From assembly GCA_041595875.1 (NCBI GenBank), contig JBFHJN010000002.1:1-64000 (forward strand): a DNA stretch of 64,000 nucleotides, read 5' to 3'. Made by a program: the position numbers and the translations under genes. Shown one piece after another: positions 1 through 9,002 of this stretch. The notes beneath the pieces are model-generated. The model saw only the letters and a list, made by a program, of their open reading frames with translations, had not been told where the DNA came from and ran no database searches. The stretch's first letter is position 1. The number at the start of each line of letters is the position of its first letter. Origin of the DNA: UBA2279 sp041595875. Lineage in GTDB: Bacteria; Actinomycetota; Coriobacteriia; Anaerosomatales; Anaerosomataceae.

Positions 1-685
1 CCCGGATGGCTTTGGAGTAGGCCGTCCACGGGTTCCTCTCCACCTTGGGTAGCCGGGTGATAGAGCGGGCTGTGATCGCCGAGCAAGCCATGAGCACCCC
101 GGCGGCGATGATCGTCCAGCGGTACGCGTCACCCTCGGCCATGAATCCTTGAAGGATAGCGGGAAGAAAGCCACCCGCCAGCGAGCCGGCGAACATGGCA
201 ACGACCCGGGCGATGAAGTCCGTGGTGAACAGGTGCGTCTTGACCGCCTTGCCGGCGTTCTCTGACAGGAAGGCCGTGGAGAGCGTCTGCATGATGCCGT
301 CGCCCACACCAAAGAGCAGCCCGAGGCCCACCAGCGCCACCGCGGTCGGCGCAAACGCCTGACTCACCCTGGCGATACCCGCGGCAAGACCCGCGGCGAT
401 GAACAACGTACGGTATCCCAGGGTACGGACCAACGGGGGCAGCATCAGGCACACTACGGCTCCGGATATCGCGAGCGCCCCCTCAACGTCGCCCACGACA
501 GCTTCCGAGAACCCTCGCTCTTTCACGTAGAGGGCGAACACCGTCCCCAAGATCCCGTAGCCCGCATTCTGCAGGACGGCGGTGATGAGATAGTGCCGCG
601 CATCATGGGAAAAGTCCTGCGCTGCTATCCGGTACCCTTGCGCGTGACGCACGAGCCGTGCAAGGGGGTTTGGCCGAGTGAGCAT
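1..685 (-). CDS. MFS transporter, N-terminal part (runs off the window)
   Basis: The minus-strand frame opens with ATG at 685, preceded by an AGGGAG ribosome site, and has no stop before base 1. About 228 residues are visible. They form several hydrophobic segments with the glycine-rich spacing of the first six helices of a major facilitator permease, for example residues near NAGYGILGTVFALYVKE and VALVGLGLLFGVGDGI. MFS proteins are inner-membrane secondary transporters. The substrate cannot be told from this half. It is the last minus-strand gene seen downstream of gyrA and is separated from it by a hairpin, so it is probably its own unit. Confidence 0.8.
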   Translation of the reverse strand, partial: MLTRPNPLARLVRHAQGYRIAAQDFSHDARHYLITAVLQNAGYGILGTVFALYVKERGFSEAVVGDVEGALAISGAVVCLMLPPLVRTLGYRTLFIAAGLAAGIARVSQAFAPTAVALVGLGLLFGVGDGIMQTLSTAFLSENAGKAVKTHLFTTDFIARVVAMFAGSLAGGFLPAILQGFMAEGDAYRWTIIAAGVLMACSAITARSITRLPKVERNPWTAYSKAIR

Positions 686-817
686 TCAGGCTCCCTAGAG
701 ATCACATTTTGCCGAGTAGAGCGACCATCCTACGCCGCGGCGCTAGTGCATACAAGCGGAAACGAGGTATCTCCGTCTGCATAGCGTCATGCTGGTAGCG
801 TAACACCTACTGCATGC

Positions 818-845
818 AACAGGGCGACCCGTAGGCCGCCCTGTT
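818..845 (-). terminator. Hairpin after gyrA
   Basis: Perfect 9-bp inverted repeat, AACAGGGCG at 818-826 with CGCCCTGTT at 837-845, lying 22 bp past the gyrA stop. There is no clear T-run after it on the minus strand, so it may be a weak or factor-assisted terminator. Confidence 0.45.
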
Positions 846-867
846 CAATGGCTTTGCGCGTATCGAC

Positions 868-3426
868 CTATTCGTCGTCTTCGAAGTCCTCCGCAACCAG
901 GGCCTCGGCTTCAGCCTCTCGATCGCTGAGTCCCGCCACCTGGGTCGCTTCGTCCTCCATCAAGACCTGCTGGCCTTCAGGGACGACCCGCTTGCGCTTC
1001 TTGGCCGACACTCTGGCGATCGCGGTGACCCTGTCGGTCCCGGAGACGTTCATGACCTTCACTCCCTGTGTGGAGCGACCAAGCTTGCTGATGTCCTCGG
1101 CGTTGACCCGGATAACGACTCCCTCTTCAGAGATCAACATCAGCTCATGGCCCGGCATGACCACCTTCATACCTGCAAGGCGACCCTTCTTGGCGGTGAC
1201 TTGGATGGTCTTCACTCCCATACCACCGCGCTTCTGAGTCGGGTATTCACTCATGGGGGTCCGCTTGCCGTATCCGCGTTCGGTCACAACGAACAGCTCG
1301 GAGTCGTCCGGCGCTATCTCCATGCCCAACAAGTAGTCGTCGGCCTTGAGATTCATGCCCTTAACGCCCATCGTGTCCCGACCCATCGGCCGTGCGTCGT
1401 CCTCGCCCCACTTGATCGCTTTACCTTCTGCCGAGACCATCACGACTTCCTGGTCCTTAAGAACACGCCTGACAGCGATCAACTCATCGTCATCGCGTAG
1501 GTTCAAAGCGATGATGCCGTCTCGGCGAGAGCGGTTGTACGCCTCAAGCGCGGTCTTCTTGACCAGGCCTTTACGTGTGGCGAACAACAAGAACTCATCC
1601 TCGGCGAACTCACGCGTTGTGATGACGGCCGCGATCTTCTCATCTTGTGCAAACGGCAGCAGGTTCACTACAGCCGTTCCTCTGGCGTGCCGCGAGCCAA
1701 CAGGCAGCTCGTGCACTTTGAGACGGTAGACCTTTCCTTTACTAGAGAAGAACAAGACGTAATCATGCGTTGAGCTGATGAACAAATGCTCGACGAAGTC
1801 GTTCTCTTTGAGGTTCACCCCCGCCTTGCCTTTACCGCCCCGCTTCTGTTGGCGGTAGGTCGCCACAGGCAGCCGCTTCACGTATCCGGCCTGGGTTATG
1901 GTCACGACCATATCCTCTTCGGCAATAAGGTCCTCAACATCAAGGTCCCTTGCAGCGCCGGCGATCTCCGTACGCCGTTCATTCGCGTGCTTCGCACGGA
2001 TCTCAGCCATCTCGTCCTTGATGATCTGCATGAGGAGCGCTTCATCGCTCAAGATCCGCTTGAACCAGGCGATCTTCTCCTGCAGCTCCTTCAACTCATC
2101 CTCGATCTTGTGGCGCTCTAGTCCGGTGAGCCTGCGCAGGCGCATCTCCAAGATCGCGTCGGTCTGTGCGACTGAAAGCGCGAACCGCTCGATCAATCGA
2201 TTCCGCGCCTCAGAATCATCCTGGCTGGACTTGATGATCTGGATGACTTCGTCGATGTTGTCCAGCGCGATGATGTAGCCCTCAAGGATATGGGCCCGCT
2301 CTTCAGCCTTCCGCAGCTCGTAGCGCGTACGGCGGGTGATGACCGTCTTCTGGTGCTCTATATAGTGGCCAAGCATCTCTTTGAGCGTGAGGGTCTTGGG
2401 CACTCCATCAACAAGGGCGATCATGATGACGCCGAAGCCGGTCTCCAACTGCGTGTGCTTGTAGAGCTTGTTCTGCACGACCTGGGGGATCGCCGTCTGC
2501 TTCAGCTCAATGACAACGCGCATACCCTTGCGGTCGGACTCGTCGCGAAGGTCGGATATCTCCGTCAGTTTCTTCTCGCGCACCAACTGGGCGATCTTCG
2601 ACACGAGCTTTGATTTGTTCACCGTGTACGGGATCTCCGTGATGATGATCCGCATACGCCCGGTGGAGGTCTGCTCGATATGGGCTTTGCCGCGGATCTT
2701 CAAGCTCCCGCGTCCGGTCTCATACGCGCTTTGGATCCCGTCGTGGCCCATGATGATGCCACCGGTCGGGAAGTCAGGACCGGGCATGATCTTGATCAGC
2801 TCGTCCAGGGTGATGTCGGGATTGTCGATGTAGGCGGTGACAGCATCGATCGTCTCGCCAAGGTTGTGCGGCGGGATATTGGTTGCCATACCAACAGCGA
2901 TACCCGCAGACCCGTTCACGAGCAGGTTGGGGAAACGCGCAGGGAGCACGAGTGGCTCGGTGAGCGACTCATCGTAGTTGGGGCCGAAGTCCACAGTCTC
3001 TTTGTCGAGATCCCGCAGAAGCTCCATGGCCATACGGTGCAGTCGAGACTCTGTGTACCGCATTGCGGCCGCCGAGTCACCGTCGATAGAACCAAAGTTG
3101 CCGTGACCGTCAACGAGAGGGACCCGCATCGCGAAGTCCTGCGTCATGCGAACCATGGTGTCGTATACAGCCGAGTCACCGTGAGGGTGGTACTTACCGA
3201 TGACTTCACCGACGGTCCACGCTGATTTCTTGAACGGCCGGGTCGGAGTGAGTCCGGACTCGTTCATCGCATAAAGGATGCGCCGGTGAACAGGCTTCAG
3301 CCCGTCACGCACATCAGGTAGAGCTCGCGCGACGATAACGCTCATCGCGTACTCAAGGAATGAACTCCTGAGCTCCTGCTCGATGTCGATCGGCTGGATG
3401 CTGGACGCTACGATCGGTTCAGTCAC
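868..3426 (-). CDS. gyrA: DNA gyrase subunit A
   Basis: GyrA breaks and rejoins DNA in the A2B2 gyrase that introduces negative supercoils. The frame is 852 residues, usual for the family. It starts with GTG at 3426 after GAGGAG. The catalytic tyrosine is Tyr124 in AAAMRYTES. The quinolone-determining region reads HPHGDSAVYDT with Ser85 and Asp89, the sensitive-type residues. The C-terminal beta-pinwheel begins with a GyrA box of the form QKRGGKG, which marks gyrase rather than topoisomerase IV. The tail is acidic. It lies 27 bp downstream of a small membrane-protein gene and belongs to the recF-gyrB-gyrA run. Confidence 0.98.
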   Translation of the reverse strand: MTEPIVASSIQPIDIEQELRSSFLEYAMSVIVARALPDVRDGLKPVHRRILYAMNESGLTPTRPFKKSAWTVGEVIGKYHPHGDSAVYDTMVRMTQDFAMRVPLVDGHGNFGSIDGDSAAAMRYTESRLHRMAMELLRDLDKETVDFGPNYDESLTEPLVLPARFPNLLVNGSAGIAVGMATNIPPHNLGETIDAVTAYIDNPDITLDELIKIMPGPDFPTGGIIMGHDGIQSAYETGRGSLKIRGKAHIEQTSTGRMRIIITEIPYTVNKSKLVSKIAQLVREKKLTEISDLRDESDRKGMRVVIELKQTAIPQVVQNKLYKHTQLETGFGVIMIALVDGVPKTLTLKEMLGHYIEHQKTVITRRTRYELRKAEERAHILEGYIIALDNIDEVIQIIKSSQDDSEARNRLIERFALSVAQTDAILEMRLRRLTGLERHKIEDELKELQEKIAWFKRILSDEALLMQIIKDEMAEIRAKHANERRTEIAGAARDLDVEDLIAEEDMVVTITQAGYVKRLPVATYRQQKRGGKGKAGVNLKENDFVEHLFISSTHDYVLFFSSKGKVYRLKVHELPVGSRHARGTAVVNLLPFAQDEKIAAVITTREFAEDEFLLFATRKGLVKKTALEAYNRSRRDGIIALNLRDDDELIAVRRVLKDQEVVMVSAEGKAIKWGEDDARPMGRDTMGVKGMNLKADDYLLGMEIAPDDSELFVVTERGYGKRTPMSEYPTQKRGGMGVKTIQVTAKKGRLAGMKVVMPGHELMLISEEGVVIRVNAEDISKLGRSTQGVKVMNVSGTDRVTAIARVSAKKRKRVVPEGQQVLMEDEATQVAGLSDREAEAEALVAEDFEDDE

Positions 3427-3453
3427 AGTCTGTTCTCCTCGTCTAACCCACTA

Positions 3454-3960
3454 TCACAGGTTGTACTTTCGCCACAGCACTACCGCGAACGCGATCATCA
3501 TGAAACCCCAAACCATCACAAGCAGGGAGGCTATCATCTGCAGCGCACCTGCATTGCTGCCGGCTCTCCCAAGAAGCACTCCGGCCCAAACAATGAACCC
3601 GAGTCCGATCACCCCAAGAAACGCGGTCACTATGTTCGCGATCTTGTGATGCTCCTCTACCACACGAGGTTCCTGTTGACGCAACCCCGCCATCAGCTCT
3701 TCAAGTTGAGCTGGAGGGGGTCCTTTTGCCTCCCCCACCTGATCGGTGGACCCATCTGAAACCTCAACGGTGCAGGCTTCCGAGTCCTCCGGTGGGGCAA
3801 ACACAAGCACGTCGTCTTGACGGATACCCGCTAGAGCCCTGTCGAGCTCGGCCTCCTTCTCCTGCTCTGAACGCTCGCGTTCAAAGCGTTGAAACGCTTC
3901 CTGCTCCCAGGGAGGCGGTTGAAACTGCCGTCTATCCCGACGCTGGTTCCCGCCATTCAT
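3454..3960 (-). CDS. Two-helix membrane protein between gyrB and gyrA
   Basis: 168 residues, function unknown. The first 100 residues are charged and proline-rich (QPPPWEQEAF, then Glu/Arg-rich) and likely form a soluble, partly disordered tail with a helical stretch. Two hydrophobic helices follow at about 108-130 and 139-163, ending in a short basic tail. A GGAGA site lies about 10 bp before the ATG. It sits between gyrB (40 bp upstream) and gyrA (27 bp downstream) on the same strand, so it is probably co-transcribed. Small membrane proteins of unknown role near gyrA are common in actinobacteria, but I cannot assign a family. Confidence 0.8.
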   Translation of the reverse strand: MNGGNQRRDRRQFQPPPWEQEAFQRFERERSEQEKEAELDRALAGIRQDDVLVFAPPEDSEACTVEVSDGSTDQVGEAKGPPPAQLEELMAGLRQQEPRVVEEHHKIANIVTAFLGVIGLGFIVWAGVLLGRAGSNAGALQMIASLLVMVWGFMMIAFAVVLWRKYNL

Positions 3961-4000
3961 CTTACGAGTGTCTCCTCGCTCAATCCCTTAAGGCACAGCA

Positions 4001-5908
4001 CTACACATCCAAGAAGCGCACATTCTTCGCGTGACGCTGGATGAACTCTTTGCGTGGCTCTACCTGGTCGCCCATGAGGTCGACGAATGCCTCCTCGGCC
4101 GCCAACGCGTCGTCGAGCGTGACCTGCAGCAAGGTGCGCCTTTCGGGGTCCATGGTCGTCTCCCAGAGCTGCTCCGGGTTCATCTCACCAAGACCCTTGT
4201 AGCGCTGGATGTTGTACTTGGTGTTCTCTGGCAACTTCGCCAACATCTGCTGCAGTTGTCTGTCGGAATAGGCGTACTCGTGTTTCTTCCCGACGCTCAA
4301 TTTGAACAATGGAGGTTGCGCGATGTAGATGTAGCCGGCCTCGATGAGCTCACGCATATAGCGATAGAAGAACGTGAGGATCAGGCAGCGGATATGCGCT
4401 CCGTCAACATCCGCGTCCGTCATGATGATCGCCTTGTGATACCGCGCCTGGCTCAGGTCGAACTCCTCGGCAACACTCGTGCCGAGAGCTGTGATCATCG
4501 CCTGGATCTCCTCCGAGGAGAGAGCGCGGTTGATGCCGGCCTTCTCAACATTGAGGATCTTCCCTCTCAGCGGGAGGATCGCCTGGAATGAACGGTCCCG
4601 CGCCTGTTTGGCCGAGCCGCCTGCGGAGTCACCCTCTACCAGATAGACCTCGGTGAGAGACGCCTCTTTGATCGAGCAGTCCGCCAGTTTGCCAGGAAGG
4701 GTGGAGCTCTCCAGAAGCCCTTTACGGCGCGTGAGTTCACGCGCTTTGCGAGCGGCCGCTCGTGCTTTCGCGGCCTGCGACGCCTTCGTGACAATTGAGC
4801 GCGCCGGCTTCGGGTGCTCTTCAAGGTACTCGGAGAGATACTGCGTGACTGTCGCTTGTACAAAAGAACGCATCTCGGTGTTACCAAGTTTTGTCTTGGT
4901 TTGCCCTTCGAACTGGGGCTCACGAAGCTTGACCGAGATGACCGCGGTCAGACCCTCGCGGATATCCTCACCTGAGAGGTTGTCATCCTTCTCTTTGAGG
5001 ATTCCCTGCCGTCTCGAATAGTCATTGATCGTACGTGTCAGAGCATTCTTGAATCCCTCGAGGTGGGTTCCGCCTTCATGGGTGTTGATGTTGTTTGCAA
5101 AGGCCAGTACCGCTTCTGAGTAGCCAGTATTCCATTGCATCGCAACCTCAACGACACCCTCCTCCCCTTCTGCCTCGAAGGAGACCACCTTGGAGTGGAT
5201 CGATTCTTTCTTCTCATTGAGATACTTCACGAAGTCGACTATGCCGCCCGCATAACGGAACTCGGCTCTCCGGGGCTCCAGCTCTCGCTCATCAATGAGT
5301 ACGATCTTGAGGTTTTTGTTCAAGAACGCGGTCTCGCGCATATGGGATGCGATGACGTCCCAGGAGAACTCTGTCTCTTCGAAGATGGTGTCATCAGGCC
5401 AGAAGGTGACCATCGTACCTGTGGCTTTTGTCGAGCCGATCGGCTTGAGCGGCCCCATCGGCTTCCCGTATTCGTAGCTTTGAACCCAGATCTTCCCTTG
5501 GTTCTTGACCTGGACGTCTAGCTTTTTAGACAGAGCGTTCACTACGGATACGCCCACACCATGGAGACCACCGGAGACCTTGTAACCATCTCCGCCGAAC
5601 TTACCCCCCGCATGGAGGATGGTGAGGACTACTTCGACCGCGGACTTCTTGTACTTCGGGACATTGTCGACAGGGATACCACGGCCGTTGTCAACGACGG
5701 ATATCGAGTTGTCTTGATGGATCGTGATCTCGATGGTTGTGCACACACCGGCCAAAGCCTCATCGACGGAGTTGTCGACCACTTCATATACAAGGTGGTG
5801 GAGACCTTTTGGACCAGTGGATCCGATGTACATGCCTGGGCGCTTACGAACCGCTTCAAGCCCTTCGAGAACCTGGATGTCCTTGCCAGAATAGGAACTT
5901 TTAGGCAC
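4001..5908 (-). CDS. gyrB: DNA gyrase subunit B
   Basis: ATPase subunit of gyrase. I chose the GTG at 5908 (protein begins MPKSSYSGKD, 635 residues) because GAAGGAG lies 6 bp upstream and it matches the usual GyrB start. The open frame continues to an ATG at 6004 without looking like GyrB. The GHKL ATP site is clear: catalytic Glu42 in YEVVDNSVDE, then DNGRGIPVD and the lid GGLHGVGVSVVNALS. The TOPRIM domain starts at EGDSAGG near residue 425 and has the metal-binding DADVDGAHI. The end, QRHAKNVRFLDV, is typical of gyrase. It lies 147 bp downstream of dciA, with small inverted repeats in that gap. Confidence 0.98.
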   Translation of the reverse strand: MPKSSYSGKDIQVLEGLEAVRKRPGMYIGSTGPKGLHHLVYEVVDNSVDEALAGVCTTIEITIHQDNSISVVDNGRGIPVDNVPKYKKSAVEVVLTILHAGGKFGGDGYKVSGGLHGVGVSVVNALSKKLDVQVKNQGKIWVQSYEYGKPMGPLKPIGSTKATGTMVTFWPDDTIFEETEFSWDVIASHMRETAFLNKNLKIVLIDERELEPRRAEFRYAGGIVDFVKYLNEKKESIHSKVVSFEAEGEEGVVEVAMQWNTGYSEAVLAFANNINTHEGGTHLEGFKNALTRTINDYSRRQGILKEKDDNLSGEDIREGLTAVISVKLREPQFEGQTKTKLGNTEMRSFVQATVTQYLSEYLEEHPKPARSIVTKASQAAKARAAARKARELTRRKGLLESSTLPGKLADCSIKEASLTEVYLVEGDSAGGSAKQARDRSFQAILPLRGKILNVEKAGINRALSSEEIQAMITALGTSVAEEFDLSQARYHKAIIMTDADVDGAHIRCLILTFFYRYMRELIEAGYIYIAQPPLFKLSVGKKHEYAYSDRQLQQMLAKLPENTKYNIQRYKGLGEMNPEQLWETTMDPERRTLLQVTLDDALAAEEAFVDLMGDQVEPRKEFIQRHAKNVRFLDV

Positions 5909-6055
5909 TAAGAACTCCTTCTCCTCGACACCTGGTGGTTGTCTTCTAGTCGGGTGGTCCACCCTACGAGATGTTGTTATTTGACCATGCATAGTGTACC
6001 ACACGTGGTATCACTGGGGACTTGAAACAGTGTCCCTAAGCCCCTCTATGGCTCT

Positions 6056-6577
6056 CTACGGCTTTTTGGTGTGGCGTACACCCTTTTTCCACTCCAGGTC
6101 CTTAACCATGACCTTAAGCGCTTGCTCTCGAAGTTCCGGGTCTTCGATCGCCCCCGCGATGTACTGTGCTTGTTCCAACTCACTAGGCGAAAGCGCCACG
6201 GGTTCAGTCTGGTCCTTTGCGTAGAATGCCTCGTCCTCTTCTTTCATAACCTCCCAGCGACGTGCTTCTTTCACCTGTTTCGACACATTGAATCTGATGG
6301 CCCTTACTGAACCCTCACCAATTCTTGTGTTGATGTCCTTCCTGAGGTGTTCCGCCATCAACGTCAGTTCATTGGCCCAGGCAGGAGAATCGACGAAGAC
6401 GATGAGTTCACCTTCGCGCATGGCGAAGCCCGTTGTGTGTCTTAGGATCTCTTCTCCTGCTACCTCCGGCCAGACTTGAACGGCTCTTGATTCATACCGT
6501 TTACCGTGTGGGTCGATTCGGGTCAGCATATCTCGTCCTATGTCGCCGACCTGGTCGATCTTTCGACGCCTTACCAT
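6056..6577 (-). CDS. DUF721/DciA family protein
   Basis: 173 residues. The first 100 match the DUF721 pattern, with WPEVAGEEILRHT followed by REGELIVFVDSPAWANELTLM and a short KH-like beta-alpha fold. DciA proteins load or assist the replicative helicase DnaB in bacteria that lack DnaC, and in actinobacteria the gene lies between recF and gyrB, as here. The C-terminal 70 residues are charged and probably flexible. The ATG shares one base with the recF stop (TGATG), so the two are translationally coupled. Function is assigned from family and position. Confidence 0.85.
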   Translation of the reverse strand: MVRRRKIDQVGDIGRDMLTRIDPHGKRYESRAVQVWPEVAGEEILRHTTGFAMREGELIVFVDSPAWANELTLMAEHLRKDINTRIGEGSVRAIRFNVSKQVKEARRWEVMKEEDEAFYAKDQTEPVALSPSELEQAQYIAGAIEDPELREQALKVMVKDLEWKKGVRHTKKP

Positions 6578-7680
6578 CAGTCTCTCCCGGGTATCTCAAC
6601 GATCTTCGCCTGGGCAAGCAGGTCTGGTGCGAAGTAGCCGGTGTTCGTGGTCGTCACTATCGTCTGAACCCCGTCTCTTACCAGCGTGGTCAAAGCTTCC
6701 CTGCGGGTTGAGTCTAATTCCGACATAACATCATCTAAGAGTAGAACTGGTGTCTGACGCGCGATCTCTTGGATGATGCGTACCTCTGCACATTTCCAGG
6801 CTAACGCGACGGTCCGTTGCTGTCCTTGCGAGGCAAAAGAGCGTGCGTCTCTTCCGTTTATCTTGAAGATGACATCATCCCTATGTGGCCCTACCAGGGT
6901 GGTCTTACGAGCCACTTCTTCACTTCTGCGGATCTGTAGGGTGGAAGACATCGCTATCTGAATATCTTCGATTCTGAGCTTCTCGGTAAAAGGAATATCG
7001 CCCAGCACTCGTGATTCGTACTGAATATCCAATATCTCACCGGTAGCCAAAGTCCCGTAGATCGACGTGGTGATCGGTGACATCCTTTGAAGGAGACGGC
7101 GGCGATGTAGACAAAGTGATGACCCTATTGAGATAAGTTGTTCATCCAAGGCCTGTAGTGTCGCCTGGTGTGTCTTGCTCTCCTTCAGTGCGGCATTGCG
7201 CTGTCTCACAGTTCGGGTGTAGTCGCGCTTGATGCTGCCATAGGTCTTCGACAGTCTCTCACCCAGATCATCGATGGCTTTCCGTCTGTTTTCCGCAGGT
7301 CCTTTAGCCAACAGCAGATCGTCAGGGGTGAACACAACGCTGGGAAGGGTCCTTGGGATGTCAGAGAATCTTCGCTTTGTCACACCATTGGATTTGTAGG
7401 ACCGTCTATTTTCGGGGGTGATGACCATTTCGAATACGGTCGTCACGCCATCATCATCCAGCGTCATCCTGAGACTTGCTTGGCCTGCGCCCCATTTCAC
7501 GATGTCCGCCCACTGCGGGTTCCTGAATGAACGATTGGCCGTAAGGAGTTGTATCGCCTCGATCACGTTCGTCTTGCCTACCGCATTAGGCCCTACCAGG
7601 ATCGTAAGATGCGGGTCGGGTTCGAGTAAGAAGTGATCGTGGTTCCTTACTCCTTTTAACTCGAGGTTGGATATCAACAC
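6577..7680 (-). CDS. recF: DNA replication and repair protein RecF
   Basis: 367 residues, normal for RecF, an SMC-like ATPase that helps RecA load at gaps. Walker A is GPNAVGKTN at residues 30-38. The ABC signature is SQGQQR. Walker B is PVLLLDDVMSELD, followed by the D-loop. The start is GTG at 7680, 7 bp after the dnaN stop, with no strong ribosome site, which suggests coupling to dnaN. It overlaps dciA by one base. Confidence 0.97.
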   Translation of the reverse strand: MLISNLELKGVRNHDHFLLEPDPHLTILVGPNAVGKTNVIEAIQLLTANRSFRNPQWADIVKWGAGQASLRMTLDDDGVTTVFEMVITPENRRSYKSNGVTKRRFSDIPRTLPSVVFTPDDLLLAKGPAENRRKAIDDLGERLSKTYGSIKRDYTRTVRQRNAALKESKTHQATLQALDEQLISIGSSLCLHRRRLLQRMSPITTSIYGTLATGEILDIQYESRVLGDIPFTEKLRIEDIQIAMSSTLQIRRSEEVARKTTLVGPHRDDVIFKINGRDARSFASQGQQRTVALAWKCAEVRIIQEIARQTPVLLLDDVMSELDSTRREALTTLVRDGVQTIVTTTNTGYFAPDLLAQAKIVEIPGRD

Positions 7681-7687
7681 ATGCTTG

Positions 7688-8788
7688 CTAACCGAGACGT
7701 ACCGGCATAAGCAGGTATATGAATTCCGAGTTGTCTGCTGACTTGAGGATGCCGGGCTTCAAAGGGCTCACTATCTCGATCGCGATCTTCTCACCCTCTG
7801 CTACTGAGATACCGTCCATCAGGTATGTGTGGTTGAAAGCAATCTCTACATCTTCCCCAACGGGCGATATCTCAATGTCTTCTTTTGCTTCACCCACATC
7901 TTGGGTTTGCGCCGTCAAAGTCAGTATGTGATCAGCTGTGTTCACAGACACTCGTAGTGGAGCATTGTGTTGCGCCAACAACGACACCCTTTTCACAGCT
8001 TCAGCGAATTCAGCTCTATCGATCACTACTCGTGTCTGATGGTCTTTAGGGATCAACTGCCGGTAATTAGGGAAGGATCCTTCGATTCTGCGCGAGATGA
8101 ACACAGTCTCACCGAATTGAAAGATGACTTGATTGTCTGACACACCAAGAGACACTTGTTCGCTTGAGGCGGCCAATCTAGCCACATCTTCAATACCGCG
8201 GCCGGGTATGACGACCTCTAGTGAGCCGGCAACTCCTTCAATGGTTGTTTCTTTCAAACACAACCGGTACGAATCGGTTGCGACCATCCGTAGCATTCCC
8301 TCTTCGATCACAACGAGGATTCCTGTAAGGATCGGTCTGGTTTCGTCTCTACTTACCGCTTTCGATACCTGATGGACAATCTTTGAGAAGGATGAACTTG
8401 GAAGAGAGATCATCTCATCGGTGGATATCACGGGGAACTTAGGAAAATCCTCCGGGGAAAGTGTCTTCACAGTGAAAGACGATTGACCGCAAGTAACGAC
8501 TGCAGAGCCACTGTTGCCTGTGTCGATAGTAACGGCGGCCTCAGGAAGGCTTCTTACGATATCTGTAAGTAGTTTGCCTGGAAGAACTGTTTGTCCGGCA
8601 TCTTCTATTCTCGCCTTGGTCTTGGTCTTGATCGATATCTCCAGGTCTGTCGATTGCAGCACTAGAGAACTTTCTGTTGTGGAGATGTGTATTCCTGACA
8701 GAATCGGAAGAGTGGTCCTGGTAGAAAGGCCTTTGGAAACGGCCGAGAGTGCTTCTAAGAGTTCTCCACGGGCAACAGAGACCTTCAT
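7688..8788 (-). CDS. dnaN: DNA polymerase III sliding clamp (beta subunit)
   Basis: 366 residues, the standard length for the clamp, which dimerises as three repeated domains per chain and tethers polymerase III. The start MKVSVARGELLEALSAVSKGLSTR and the end EFIYLLMPVRLG are characteristic. The latter contains the hydrophobic-pocket end that binds clamp partners. The ATG at 8788 follows AAAGGA. It is the first gene after the dnaA-dnaN gap, which carries DnaA boxes and DnaA-trios, so its transcription passes away from the likely unwinding site. Confidence 0.98.
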   Translation of the reverse strand: MKVSVARGELLEALSAVSKGLSTRTTLPILSGIHISTTESSLVLQSTDLEISIKTKTKARIEDAGQTVLPGKLLTDIVRSLPEAAVTIDTGNSGSAVVTCGQSSFTVKTLSPEDFPKFPVISTDEMISLPSSSFSKIVHQVSKAVSRDETRPILTGILVVIEEGMLRMVATDSYRLCLKETTIEGVAGSLEVVIPGRGIEDVARLAASSEQVSLGVSDNQVIFQFGETVFISRRIEGSFPNYRQLIPKDHQTRVVIDRAEFAEAVKRVSLLAQHNAPLRVSVNTADHILTLTAQTQDVGEAKEDIEISPVGEDVEIAFNHTYLMDGISVAEGEKIAIEIVSPLKPGILKSADNSEFIYLLMPVRLG

Positions 8789-8814
8789 TACTGTTCCTTT
8801 CTTTCAATATCTAT

Positions 8815-9002
8815 CAGTAGTAGTAGTAGTAGTGCTGGGGATGATGTGGATAAGTCGTTTCTTCCCTGGTTGATACGGGTGTGTCTATTGTTGATTACTT
8901 GTCGATGAAACGCTCCTGGTTATCAACATCTCCACAGGCCCCTCTCTTTGTCCACAGCAACGACCATTTGTCCCCAGGGTTATCCCTGTTCCATCCACAA
9001 CA
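8815..9002 (-). other. oriC part 2: DnaA-trios, GC-rich spacer and DnaA boxes between dnaA and dnaN
   Basis: Reading the minus strand from dnaA towards dnaN: a perfect DnaA box TTATCCACA at 8853-8845, a 12-bp spacer containing CCCCAGC, then six trinucleotides of the form 3'-GA(T/C)-5' on the other strand at 8815-8832 (five TAG and one CAG on the plus strand). This is the published order of the basal unwinding system in Bacillus subtilis. Further box-like sites with one mismatch lie at 8920-8928 (TTATCAACA) and 8948-8956 (TTGTCCACA). DnaA probably opens the duplex here. Confidence 0.75.
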
